NCBI GenBank assembly: GCA_018398805.1 | Contig: JAGFBZ010000178.1 | Span: 1,399,001 to 1,463,000, forward strand | From: Hirundichthys speculiger | Lineage: Eukaryota; Chordata; Actinopteri; Beloniformes; Exocoetidae | Length of the DNA stretch: 64,000 nucleotides | Reading direction: 5' to 3' | In this document: piece by piece, positions 1 to 11,881 of the stretch | How the letters are laid out: each line of letters opens with the position of its first letter | Position numbering within the stretch: the first letter of the stretch is position 1 | The notes under the pieces: generated by a model | Database searches by the model: none | The model's input: only the letters and a program-made list of their open reading frames with translations | What the model was told of the DNA's origin: nothing | Translations under genes and position numbers: made by a program

Positions 1-279
1 ACACATTCAAAAAAATAGTTGGTGTTCTTGCAAAGAGGTGAAAGAGAAAATAATGACCTTAAGTAAAATGCATTAAACCAAATGGTACTTTGAGAAATCT
101 TTATCAAGCACTACCATGTTAAGCTGCCTTCAAAAATGCCACTTAAAGCTTTACTGTAATAAAAAAGAGGCCTTATTTCAACTTTGTTGAGCGGTGAGGA
201 AAGATCTGGGACGCTCCATCACACAGCTGTTTTACGGTGTGGGATTTTATCAGCGATGGCAGCATCAGTGTAGAAACGG

Positions 280-650
280 ATGCTGTGCTGTCAGGGTTAC
301 ATACGCTGACTTCAAGACTGCATCTTTTCTAAGGACATCCATGTGTTTTTCCACAAGACAATGAAAAACCACATTCTGGACACATCACAAGGGCATGGCA
401 GAGGAAGAGGAGGGTCCTGGTACTGGACTGGTTTACCTGCAGTCCTGAACTGTCTCCAGCAGAGTGTGGAGAACTTTAAAATGTAAATCGCAATGATGAC
501 AACTCTGTACTGTCACGCTTTCAACATGAGGAACAGGAGAAATTAACAGGAAGTCCTCATTCACTGGTAGCTTCAATGACAGAATGTCTTTTAAGCATTG
601 TGAGAAGAAACAGCGGCGTCACAAAGTGGTAAAAGCTCTTCCCTTCCAGG
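280..650 (+). mobile_element. Decayed Tc1/IS630-type transposon remnant
   Basis: The plus strand contains a worn version of the transposase stretch that reads QDNAKPHTA in intact elements (around 345-385), followed by a decayed SPDLSPIE-like part. It resembles the fish elements sometimes classed TcMar-ISRm11. No open frame remains. Lies downstream of the last card14 exon seen. Confidence 0.45.
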
Positions 651-872
651 TTTTTTTAAGAAAGTAATGCAGGCCTGTTGCAGGCCACAACAATACTATC
701 ATCGCATTTCCAGTTATTCTTCATGGCAGTTAGTGGTTTAGATCAAGTGGATTTCATCTTCACATGCTTTTTGTTGGCAGACTAAGGAGGCTGAAATAAC
801 GTTAACAGTAAATATGAAGCGTAAACTATTAAACTCATTCCTCAACATGGTATTTTTGACACAGTCACACAC

Positions 873-3800
873 CTCTGGATTGCAGGAGCTCAGTAACATG
901 GGGTTAAGTGCATCCATGCGGCGAAGTCGGCGTGGATTGGGCAGTTCTTCGGAATTGGAGCTCTGGCTGTTCCAGCTGACCTCCTTATCCTTAGAACAAA
1001 ACACAAAACAAGGCATTAATGGTACTCTTGCTGCATGCATTGCTTGTTTGGGTACTGAGATTTGTGCTGTAAAGCTACATGAGATCGCTGCTGTAGTACT
1101 GTGGGGTTACGCTTGGCCTGAAGGCTGCAGACCGCCTCCTGGAGCTCCACCAGCTGGCACCTCAGGGCGTCCTTCTCGGCCAGGATGCGGGCGATCATGG
1201 TCTGGGCCTCGTCTCTGGAAAGGTACGCCTGGAAGCACAGAGGTGATTCATATTCATGGACCGCTGATCAGCTTACACAGAAGCAGAAACTCCTTAGTCA
1301 TTCATGACACGTAGGCAGCGTCCTTCACAGCTGCAACGGCAAAACTCGTCACGCTCCACCTGCAAGGCGAACATGCAAACATGCAAATGTGTGAGCGTTC
1401 ACGTTCGGGGCAGCGGTTGTTAGTATGAGGCAGCGTCAGTGCCAAGTTTAGTGGAATGCAGGCTGCATTGGCTTTTGCACATTCTTGTGAACAGAACAAT
1501 AGAAAATGGAAACTTGGAGTTCACTTGGTATTTCAGACATGCATCAAACATTATTCATGATGCTTGATGGAAAACCTCGTATAAACACTTATTTATTAAA
1601 GGTACCTGTAATGTTAAAAATTCATTCTGAGGCCTAAACTTGCTAAAACTGCTGTGTCATGCTGTGTCATAACTTAAGGCCATGACTTCTAGCCTCAAAT
1701 CCTGCCGATTTGAGGCCACCGGTTGTTATGGTACTGGCTCCATCAAGTAGCTAAGTTTTGACGTGTGGACGTCTAGACAGATCTCAAGGTTTCCTTGTTT
1801 CCATCTTGTCGTTAAGATGAACTGTCCACCTTTCTGTCATTGTCATTCTGAATGATCCACCATTCTGTAATGACCTCTCTAAACGAATAAACTCGTTTTG
1901 CACCTCCGTCATTTGTCAGTGCCTTGTTTAACAACCGAATTGACATGTGCTGTTTTAAGAACACAATTAAAACAAAAACTAGCTATTATTGCTAATATAA
2001 CATCAGTGAAGCCAAACACAACCTCAATTCCATTAATACCAGGATACTAAAATATAAATAACTGGATGCAGCACAGAAAACATATCAACTGTTGAAAATG
2101 AGGGTGTACCAACAACCATTTTGAATTTAATGTCACCAGCACATCTGGAAAAAGTTGGAACAGATGTTAACCACTGTGTAACATTTGCTCTTCTCTGTGG
2201 GAACTGAGGATACCAGTTGCTGGAGTTCTGGGAGAGGAACGTTGTCCTATTCTAACCCGATACAGGATTCAAGCTGCTCAACAGTTCTGGGTCTTCCTAT
2301 TCCTATATTGCGTTTCATTATATAAGGTCTGGACTGCAGGATGGCCAGTTCAGCAACCAGACTCTATTAGTATAAAGTCATGCTTTTGAAATAGACACAA
2401 TATGTGGGTCAGCATGGTCTTGCTGAAGAAAACAAAAAAACGTGCATTGCCTGGGTGGGAGCATATGTTGCTCTAAAACCTGTGGATAGCGTTCAGTGTC
2501 CAGATGTGTATACTGTCCACTTCATGAGCACAAAGGCACCTTCATACCATCAGAGATGTTGGTGTCTGAAGTGAACCCTAAAAAAAGAGGCTGAATGGTC
2601 AGAACAAAGATTACACTTTGTCTCACGTTCACATATGGCTTCTTCTTTGCATGATGAAGCTTTAAACTGAATTTTTGCAGCTACAGTGTGTTCCTGAGCC
2701 CATGCAATGTTTTCTATTAAAAACAATCATGCCTGAGGTTCATGGGGATCCAATTCTGGTCTTGTCATAGTTAGATATTTTTCATTAAATGGTAAAATAT
2801 CTCACTTTTGTGTTTTCTATACTCCACTGCCAGTAAAAGTATGAGATGAGGTCTATGAGACGGGAATTGTTCACAGAGTAGCAGTGTGGCATTTCTACTT
2901 TCCATTTAGTCTTTAAGTGCGTTGCCTTGTCACTCAAAAAGGTGGAACAAAGCAGAACACATAGCTGTTCATGTGCTAGCGGTCCACAGAGAACAGGCCT
3001 TTTAAACACCAGGTCCATTCACTCTGCCACACATCACAACAGTGAGCTGCTCATTACACTGACAAACTTTCGTATCAATAACATTCCTGTTTTGCAGGTT
3101 TCTGCAGAGCTCTAGTGGGTCATCCAGCAGTTAGACGCCACCAGACAGTTTCAAAGGTGTGGGTGGATTATTCATTTCATTCGTCTGGCAAGACTGAGGC
3201 TTAACGGCACTTTAAAGTTATGACAACAGGACAATAGAGGGCTTGAAAATGAAACATTGCTGCTGAATCATTGCAGCACAACAGCTAAGACTTTTAAACA
3301 ATGTGCCTAGGGATGCACAATAACTGTTTTTTAAAACCGATACCAATAACCGATAACTTTCAACTCCTAAAGGCCGATACCGATAACTGATAACGCACAC
3401 ATATACCTAAGATCATTACATCAATACTATGAACAAAACCAAAAACAGTTTGGACTCTTTAAATTAACAGATATTTATTTTTTCCATTGAAAAACTACTG
3501 GAAAGCCTCTCAAACATTTTCGTAAAGCTATTAAACAAACCTATTTGATATCTCACATCAACTTAAATAGGTTCATTACTGACTGATGTAAAAAATAAAG
3601 CCTCCTTGAACTGATGGAAATACATGCATCTACAAATATATGCACCAAAATTACAAACTGAAAAGGATTTACATTTACATTTAAAGGATTTTGACTTGTG
3701 GTTCCATTTAAATTAACACCTTTAATTAAAGTAAATGAGGTTCAGGGATTTTTTTTTTAATCTCATGGAAGCTTTAGATGAGAGCGATGAGGGAGAGGGG

Positions 3801-6800
3801 AGGGGAAACTGCTGCTGGCTTGCGCACGTTAGCATTAGCTCGCGTTAGCGCAATTTCAAAACTCCATGGAAGCGATTGTTATGTTGTAGGTGGCCGATCA
3901 GGTTTTACGTATTAAAGCTTGTGCTTCCCTCCTCGTAGAATTCGCTCGGAGCATTCTTCACAAATAACCACCAAACTATCTTCTTTTGAAACTTTAACGA
4001 AGTTCCGCGCCATCGCCACTATGTTTGTTGTGATCAGCACGCTGTGCTCAAGCTGCATTCAAGGTGTAACGTAAATTCCGAAGTTCCCTCGTTTTGCTAG
4101 TCGTTCTTTCAGCCTTTTCTATTTTTTTTTCTTTTTTATGTGTAACATGAGGAGCAAACACTGCGAATATCGATTCAGGTTAGCAACTACTAAAATGATG
4201 ACCGGGTTAACGAGTTGTTTTCTGGCATGAGGGGGTATTCTTGATTTCCTGATTGAGAAATCGTTTTTCTGATTATGCTGACGTCACTTGAACATAGCAT
4301 TCACTGCCGGTCATTTAAGACTCAGAGGGAGTGAGGCACTGCCTTGTTGACAAAAATGTATATGTTATCGGGGCTATTCGTTGTGATATCGAACTTATCG
4401 GAATGACATCATAATTTCCTGTCATTGGCCCGATGGTTATCGTGCACCCTTAAATGTGCCTTATAAACACACACACACACACACAGAAGGGAGTTATAGG
4501 AAGAGCCAGAAGAGGTGATAGATGACGCTGCTTGATGTTTTTATGGGAAAAATAAACAAGACGAAGGCAGATTAGATCCATAACGGTTAACGGTGTCTGA
4601 CCTGGTCTCTCTCAGCCTGCAGCTCTCTGATCTGGTTCTGGATCACAGTGCTCTTCTGTTGGTGCATTTTACAGTCCAGACTCAGCTGCTGCACCTCCAC
4701 ACTCAGACACTCCTTCTGATGCAAGAGCTGACAAACACACGCACAGGACTCTGCTGTTAATGAGTTACGGTACAGGTTTACAAGATTTCATAAGCTAGAG
4801 GTGGTAAATATAGTATTTATACATGTGCTGTTATATAATGTGGGCTTAGTCACCACGGTATGACATGAATAGCAGTGTTATAGATGTTTGTCTTGCTTTG
4901 CATAGCATGTCCTGCTTCATAAGGACTGGAATGTAGAAACACATGTATGTACAAACTCACCTCTTGTTTGTCTCTGTGCAGCTTTTCATTTTCTTCTCTG
5001 TAACACCTGAGCTGCTCTGCAAGCTCCACCTGACTATCTATGGCCTCCGCAAGGTCCTGCGCCAGGATGTCCTGACGAGCCTGGCAGCGAGAGCAAACGA
5101 GACAAAAACATCAAGAAACGGCCACACATGAAGCACTACCGGTGAAGACAGTGCGTCTTCCACACAAATGAGCGAACGGAGCAGAAGGATGCGGCGGTTC
5201 TCCTCACTGGGTCCAGTTTTTGCGCCTTGACCAGCTGGCAGCGCAGACTCCTGACTTCCTCCTGCAGCTGTGGGGTCTCGGGAGCAGAGACGCATCGGAC
5301 CGAGCGCTGCTTCTGCAGGACGTTCTCCATCTGAACACTCTGCAGCTCCGTCTGCAGCTGATAGACCTGCAGCCACACAGGACCAACAATTTATTTAGAG
5401 ACAAATAAGTTTACTTCCCTGAAACTTCCACAAATCACTCAATAATATCAAAACCCACAGTGGTGGCAGTTTGTTTTGTCTGATAAAAAGACTAAAAATG
5501 TTTCACATTTATAATTACATCTAAAACATTACACATAATCTCTGTGATTTTTCCCTCCAAGGCCCTCTCCACAGAGGGACACCTCCAGTTACCTCTCAGA
5601 AAGAATCTGCTCTGCATCAAGGTATGTTTTTAGATTTACAGATTAAACAAATTCATATTATTGTAAATTTTAATTCTAATTCCAATGATATGAAATCTAA
5701 AGGGTGAAACCTGCAGCATGTCACACATAACCTATATGCTCCGTCCTGCAACAAATTGCTCATTTGGGCCCCGTCACCAGATGCTTTCCAATGACCCCTT
5801 CTATGTAGATCTAGGATTTAGGATGGAGCTACAGGGACCTATGTCCAAGCGTTTGATGTTGGGGTCTATGATTTATTCCACTAAACTGCTCTTAGTCTGA
5901 CCCATCGCCCAACACCAGTTTGGCTTGGAAGACCCCACCAGCAGCAACATACAGTAGCTCCTGGGGTCATTTGGGTATGTGAACCCCTCCTCCATCACAG
6001 GGTGGTAACTCAAGGAGGTTTGCCCAACTAGGTCCACCTGTGCTTGATGGAGAAGGCACTGGACAGCGTTCCTTAACGGGTCGTGGGGGTTGCTCTTGGA
6101 TGATGGGATACTGGGTTCCTATAAAACAGCGGTCTACATTGCTTGACATAAACCAGAGTCATTCTGGACATGCGCTGGATGCTGTTAGGCCTCCTTTTGT
6201 CCCCGATCCTAAGGAGGTCCAGAGGCAGATTCAGGACTGGAGACATCAGTGGTCTGCACCTCTCTGCTTAGACTGCTGCCCCCAACCCTGGGTTATTTTT
6301 CTCATTATTCAAGCCATTGTCCATCTTTTTTTTTTTTTTTTTTTTGCATATAATCCATGATGTATTCTACTGAGTGTTGAAGTACAGCTTTTCTACAGTT
6401 TCAACTCAGAGTATCCAAAACCCAACTGTTTCTGTCAGTCTTTTCCACAGAAACAAACATGAACACCATTCATGTTTGTAATACGTATCAAGCCTTGAAT
6501 ATCAAGTCTTTCTGGCTTTTGAAGCAAATGGGAGAGAGTTTTAAATCCGACAGTAACACCTGCAGTGCAGTCGTTAAATAGATTTTTCCTTTTAGCTGAT
6601 AAGTTCAGTGATGATGGCACCCGACTTTTGTTGTGCATTTTTTGCCCCCCCAAATCAGCCTGAAGGCATCTGTTGAGCTCATCTTCAAAACAGCATACCT
6701 GATATGTTCTCCAGTCTTTGTGGGACAGCTTTAATTACGATTGACTAGATTTGTTGTGTGCAGTTCATATTAAATGTAAGAATAAATTCTTTGGACTCAA

Positions 6801-9800
6801 GAAAGTTTTCTCATCTGTCCAAATCTGTTGGCTCATCTGCTGGCTCACCCACAAAAACATGAAGATAACATCTGTCATTCCCTGACTGTGGAGTTGTTTG
6901 ATCTGAAATCATTTTTAAAAATTGTGAGGAAGTATGAGGATCTGAGAAACAAAATGTAACCAAACTTCTCTCTGACCTGATTCTGATTCCAGTCGGTGCT
7001 AAAAGAAAACCAGACTGGTGAAAGGAGGATCCTGCACAACTCCTCAACCCCTACAGCATCTTTTACTGGACCCAAACTTCTTAGGCTGTTCAATTCTCTT
7101 CGTTTTTAGACTTTCAGCTAAAAATCTGCCTCTTAACTTTTGAAGAGATATCATTTCAATTTTAGGTATAAGATCTTTTTATTTAGATGTACTCAACAAC
7201 GAGCTGCAGTGGTTAGACGTCAACCCTCTGTCACTGACCTGCAGGTTGAGGTCGTGGAGCCGCTCGCTCATGGCTGACTTCTCCTCGATGGCTGTTGTGT
7301 AGCGTATGTACAGAATCACACTTCTCGTCCTTCAGCTTGGTGACTTCGCGTTGTAAAGAACCCAAGTGTCTCTGCATTCGTTCATTCTCGGACTGAATGC
7401 ACCTGGACCTCTCCTCTTGCTCCATTATCTGTCCCAGCTCTGACTCCAGGGAGGCGCAGCGTGCACTCATCTGGCCGGCCTCGCAGCGGGCGTCCCGCAG
7501 CTCCTTCTGCATCCCCGTCACTGCTCTGATCAGATACTCAGTCAGCTCCGAATACTTGATCAGCCCTGCAAGAAGAGGAACCTCGTTCAGACAAGTTGCA
7601 AGTGAAAGAGACCAGTGAACCAGTGAAAAAGATGCCAGACTCGTGGACGCTGACCGCTGAACGTGGAGGGCTCCGTGCTGGGCTTGCGTCCTGTAACTTG
7701 GGTGTAGAGGGTTGGATAGTGTATCATCAGGCTCTCCAGCAGAGCTATAGCTCCATTCCTTCCTTGAGTCCTCAGCAGATCCAGCATGTAGCCTGTAGCA
7801 CAGAAACATGACCTTTAACTTCAACACTATTGAAATCATGAATACACCGGGGAAGCCAAGAATGTCTTCATACAGTTGCAAAAAAAAAAAAAGAAGAAAA
7901 AAAAAGTGTGCGAACTTTTGGGAATTAATCCATATTCTGCATTAACAATCCAAAAAGTGTGAGATGATCTACATTAAAGTGATGATAAACTGATAAGACA
8001 CAAGAATTATAATCTTGTTTCTTTTGTGAATGCACCTTTAAACACTCACAGTGCTGGAGGTAGAGGTGAATGAACTCTCACAGTTCACACAGTTGGTGGA
8101 GATGATTTCAAGCAAGATCAGACCTTCAAATTAACAGTGTTCAGATGTCATTTTTGAGCTTTCCTCTTTGCAAAACTGACACATTTGTAGGTTGTCTGGT
8201 GTGAGCGGCTGTCTTGAGGTCATTAGACAGTAGAGCTGAGCGATTTTATCGATTCTGCGATATATATCGATATTTTATCGAGTATCGATTTTTCAGCCCC
8301 GGGTATCGATATTCTAAGCTTCTTTCAAAACCCCCGTGTCCCACCTTTAAAAGCTTGCAAGCAACAATTTGCACTGTTTAAATAAATGAAACTATTTTTC
8401 TCAACAAATCTTTTATTAATTTTGTCCAGCATTTGCAAGCTGCCTGTCAGCCATATAATGTGTAATTGATGCTTTCAGTTCAATTAATTCAAACAAAGTC
8501 ATTGGAACACTCACAAGATGTCACCAAAATCACTTTGTCCCTTTAAAATCTTTCAGAAAATGATGTAAATGTATTGTAAGATGAATATCGATATATATCG
8601 TATCGTGAACCGAATATCGAGTATCGTATCGTGAGATTAGTGTATCGCTACAGCCTTATTAGACAGCATCTCTGTGGGGTTGAGGTCTGGGATCTGACTG
8701 GGCTATTCCAGGATGTGAGTCATCTTTTTCTTCTTTTTTTTTTCATGGTGGATTTACATTCCATGTTTAGGGTCATTATCCTGTTGCATCATCCAACCTC
8801 TATACCAAGCTTCAGCTGGTGCACAGCCACCCTGGTGCCGTCCTGGAGGATACTCTGGTAAGTTTGGAAATTAGTTTCACCCCCCACAATGGAACCTGGT
8901 CGAGGGCTGAAGGAGCATAAATGGAGCATAAATCCTGACGCTTTCTTCATCAAGCTTTACCACTTCACAGAAAACATTTTAAAGAAGCACTTGCACATTG
9001 TCAAGGTGCTCTTTGGCAAACTTCAGGCTGTTGTGCCTTCAGAGTCATCTTGGCTGGGTGCCAACATCCAAGAAGCATGGTCACAGTACTAAACTGTCTT
9101 TATTTATGTCCCTCTTTCTTACCAGTCTCTGGCAGCTCGACATAAACGGTAAATGGACTGCACTTATATACCGCTTTATCCACACCAAGGTGCCCTCAAA
9201 GCAGTTTACATCGGCCTCTCATTCACCCTCACAATCATACACCAGTGGGTGGCTGCTACCATGAAAGGTCCTGCCAGACCCACTGGGGGCAAGTTAGGGT
9301 TCAGCGTCTTGCCCAAGAACACTTTGGCATATGGACAGTTGGAGCCGGGATCAAACCACCAACCTTCCAGTGATTGGACCGAAGGAGCTGCCAGAGACCG
9401 TTCACATAAGGAGATGCTTCTTATGAACAGCAAACTTAAAATGTTTGAGCTCCTTCTATCAAACCAAAGTAGCTCCAGACCCCACCTTAAACCTCCTTCC
9501 ATGAACTGGATTCCAGTTTTGCAAAAAAAAAAAAACTGATTCCAAACAGCTTTCTTTGACATTATTAGTCTAAGTGTTCCTCCGGTACTGTTAATGTTTA
9601 ATGAGCGTGTTTGGTAAAGACACAATAAATTAATATTGTTTTGAGTCTTATCAGCTGAAGCATGTTGAAGTCCTCCATCTTTACTCTCTATTCCACATAA
9701 CCACATTCTTCAAGAGTTGTCCTCTCAACTTGAGAATCATTAAATTGTTGGTTTTATGATTCATTTTTTGTTAATGTTGGGTCTAACTGTCTCTTGACCA

Positions 9801-10140
9801 ACAGTCAGTGAAAACAAGCCAAGTGCAGTAAAAGAGAACTAAACAGAATGAACTCAAGTATAATCTATGAATGACAAGCAAGTTTCACGTCTCTTTAAGA
9901 TCCATAAAAGAAGTGTGGAGGCTTACTGGTTCTCATGCAGCGGTTGGTGAGGTTGTGGCAGGAGAGGATCTCATCCTCGTCCATCTCTGTGAGAACCCTG
10001 GCCTGCCTCAGGTACGGGATCAGGATGCACGGCCGAACCCCTAAGGATATCCTGTGGCGGTTGTCGTTAATAAGCTCCCACAGTTCCTCCTCGCCCATCT
10101 CCTTCAGGTCCGGACCCTCGGGAACACACTCCCCTGCCAT
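873..10140 (-). CDS. card14: CARD14-like CARD/coiled-coil scaffold, 5' part (3' end outside window)
   Basis: Cytosolic CARMA-type scaffold. In known family members the CARD binds BCL10, and a coiled coil drives oligomerisation for NF-kB signalling. Coding exons, in order: 9927-10140, 7655-7792, 7239-7565, 5208-5366, 4961-5080, 4602-4727, about 1100-1228, 873-989; about 443 residues. Residues about 13-105 form a CARD (EELWELINDNRHRI, then RTSYMLDLLRTQG across the first intron). From about residue 120 the protein is heptad-rich coiled coil, ending in a polar linker (RRLRRMDALNPM). Start chosen at 10140 because it directly precedes the CARD. All junctions agree in phase except two: exon 3 has one base too many near 7316, and the donor of the seventh exon is uncertain (1100 keeps phase; a better-looking GT at 1110 does not). 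The MAGUK half must lie left of position 873. CARD9 or CARD11 are alternatives; ccdc40 next door favours card14, as on human 17q25. Confidence 0.85.
2140..2750 (-). mobile_element. Decayed Tc1/IS630-type (ISRm11-like) element in card14 intron
   Basis: Contains phrases typical of the antisense strand of this fish family: GTCTGGACTGCAGG with GCCAGT nearby, TTGCTGAA, GCATATGTTGCTC, and GTTCCTGAGCCCATG near 2690. Heavily mutated, no open frame. Confidence 0.55.
3308..4452. mobile_element. hAT element, 1145 bp, with exact 8-bp target duplication
   Basis: Ends TAGGGATGCAC and GTGCACCCTTA are imperfect terminal inverted repeats. AATGTGCC flanks both ends (3300-3307, 4453-4460). A sister copy lies at 37798-39045. 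No transposase frame. Sits in card14 intron 6. Confidence 0.9.
4472..4486. repeat. (CA)n microsatellite
   Basis: About eight CA units directly after the hAT element. Confidence 0.8.
5880..6320 (+). repeat. Non-LTR retrotransposon 3' fragment
   Basis: Carries stretches I recognise from 3' ends of fish LINE copies: GGGTCATTTGGG with ACCCCTCC, CAGAGGCAGATTCAGGACTGG, and CTGCTTAGACTGCTGCCCCC near 6268-6287. A T-run follows. Decayed; family not assigned. Confidence 0.45.
7239..7565 (-). other. card14: card14 coding exon 3 with apparent +1 frameshift
   Basis: The exon opens in the frame set by exon 2 (GLIKYSELTEYLIR) and stays open to LKDEK at about 7321. Downstream, the coiled-coil-like reading (YTTAIEEKSAMSERLHDLNLQ) is in the next frame and ends at a CAG/GTCAGT donor in the phase needed by exon 4. 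The length of 327 bases is one more than phase requires. The extra base lies about 7315-7320. Seen directly in the sequence; whether it is a real mutation or an assembly error cannot be decided here. Confidence 0.8.
8231..8658. mobile_element. hAT-type MITE, 428 bp, with exact 8-bp target duplication
   Basis: TTAGACAG precedes and follows the element (8223-8230, 8659-8666). Ends read TAGAGCTGAGCGAT and ATCGCTACAGCCTTA. The subterminal parts are full of ATCGATAT/GTATCG repeats. No coding capacity. In card14 intron 1. Confidence 0.88.
8670..9100 (-). mobile_element. Tc1-like transposon fragment
   Basis: Antisense Tc1 transposase motifs: GAGGTCTGGGATCTGACTGG, GGTCATTATCCTGTTG, CCAACCTC and CTTCAGCTG. 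Truncated and frame-broken. Confidence 0.5.
9145..9400 (+). repeat. Interspersed teleost repeat, class uncertain
   Basis: Begins with GGTAAATGGACTGCACTTAT and continues CTCAAAGCAGTTTACA, CATTCACCC, GGGTTCAGCGTCTTGCCCAA and CCAACCTTCCAGTGATTGGA. This pattern recurs across fish genomes. It creates small open frames but no gene. Confidence 0.5.
9415..9700. mobile_element. Tc1-like terminal remnant
   Basis: Its right part (9590-9660; ATGTTTAATGAG, AAAGACACAA, then TCTTATCAG) resembles the 3' end of the Tc1-like copy at 55450-56450. The left part contains CTTCTTATGAACAGC, the reverse complement of a stretch near 55777-55791. Confidence 0.4.
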
Positions 10141-10994
10141 CCTGAGTGTGTTTGCAGCGTGATGACGGGCACAGCAGGGCAGATCAGCAGAATGAGTGGA
10201 GGAGGTAGAGAAGGTGCTATAATAATTAAAAAGAAAAAAGCAGCCAGGTACTTTCCACGCCCCGTGGGTGTTTATTCCACAGCATGTGTCTGTGTTTGGA
10301 TGTGGGAGGGAAGGAAAACCTGTAAGACAAGACTGTAGCACAGTACAGTGTTGACACAAACACACGGCGGTGCAAACAGAGCTGACGCTTAGTCAGACAA
10401 ACAAGTCAAGCAAGAAACATTTACTGTAAGTCTCCCGCCACTGACACTCCAGATCTGTTGACGATGATCAACAGTAAAGCTCTTCTCTGGTTAATAACGA
10501 CAGAACCCTGATTTGTTTGTTGAATAAATGGTTGCAGCCTGTAAATGAACGAAGCCTCTGGTTAACAGAGGAACATGAGACTGCATGAGGCTTAATAATT
10601 CCTAATCACAGCTGAGCAAACACGCAGCGGACTGGGACAAACACTAAGTGCTGAAGTGCAAAGTCCTCTCTCGCAGAAGGAAATACTGTCTGAGATGACG
10701 CCCAGCTTCCATGGGTTGTCAGCGGAAGGCCAAAGAGAAACTACAAGATTTCTGTCAGCTTGTCGTTCTCATCCTCGGACTTACTGTTTACTGCATCATT
10801 AATGTGGACATAAACAAATATCAGCTGCCAATATAACTGTTTTACATGAGTGTAAATATAATGTACAGACGTGGGTGAATTTGTTGGTTCCCTTACAGCT
10901 TTGTTCTTCCTAAAAAGTGAATGGATGAAACCCAACTGTTTCATGGATACATGCATGCCTTAACTATATGACAGAGTAATCCCATAAAAGGAAT
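10141..10994. other. Upstream flank of card14
   Basis: The sequence CACTCAG directly before the ATG could be a splice acceptor, so a leader exon may lie here or further right. I could not identify it or a clear promoter. No repeat recognised. Confidence 0.3.
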
Positions 10995-11002
10995 AAAAAT
11001 AG

Positions 11003-11873
11003 TAGGGCTGGGCAAAGATTAAAATGTTTAATCGCGATTAATCGCATTATTTCCCTGATTAATCACGATTAATCGCATTGTATATGTCAAAATCAAATAA
11101 TGAATTCAAAAGTAGTGTAAAATGCACTTTTATTTAAATGTTCTGCTGCCATATTTCTGAGGTAACAGCGGAAACCTTTAATGGGGAGTTCAACTTGTCA
11201 GTTGTTACAAATAACCTTGTTTCTGTTGAATCCTCCCCTGGGAGAACTTTAAAATGAAAATGTCCATGTTAAAGTTTAGTAACTTTATCCAATCCCTATA
11301 TCATTCATTCCTTCCATTTTCAATTGTGAATCAAAAATAAAACAATTTTTTTTACATTTTTAGTTTTTTAATCTAACACAAAAAAAAAAAAAATGAAAAA
11401 AAAATGCCTGTTTTTTATGTTTCAATTTTAGACTTGGATCAAAAATATGAAAATAAAAAAAACGGGCCACAGAACTGAATTTATTTTATAATCGAGGACT
11501 GGACTTTCTGATGTCATTACACATCTGTGCCACTAGATGGAGCTGCACTGCAGTAACCAGCTAGAGAACAGCAGGACAGTGAACACATGGAGCAGATCTG
11601 ATGATAAATGGAGGAATGACGCAAAAGTTTTGTTGCAGTCCAGAATTTTATTTTTCAGACAGAATTGTTAATATTGCTACCTGAACTGTAAAGTACACTG
11701 ATTTTTACCGTTCTCCATGTCTGTCATGTTTTCCGGTTCCGCAGCAGCCAGTAACAGACTTTTCAAAACAAAAGCATGAGAGCAACATGCGTTAACGTGC
11801 GATAAAATAAATGTCAGGCGTTAATAAATTTACGTGTTAAGGCGATAATAACGCGTTAACTTGCCCAGCCCTA
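11003..11873. mobile_element. hAT element, 871 bp, 8-bp target duplication with one mismatch
   Basis: Ends TAGGGCTGGGCAA and TTGCCCAGCCCTA are perfect inverted repeats. Flanks AAAAATAG (10995-11002) and AAAAAGAG (11874-11881) differ by one base. Subterminal GATTAATCGC repeats at the left and GTTAA/GCGATAA at the right. No transposase. Confidence 0.88.
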
Positions 11874-11881
11874 AAAAAGAG

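Noticed and set aside
814..1314. 166-residue plus-strand open frame
   Set aside because: Antisense to two card14 exons and the intron between them; low-complexity Pro/Gly/Arg composition and no independent signal.
9206..9706. Paired open frames on both strands near 9.2-9.7 kb
   Set aside because: They arise inside an interspersed repeat and a Tc1 remnant; no conserved protein pattern.
873..10140. card9 or card11 instead of card14
   Set aside because: CARD and coiled coil alone do not separate the paralogues well; the neighbouring ccdc40 matches the card14 locus. Not fully excluded.
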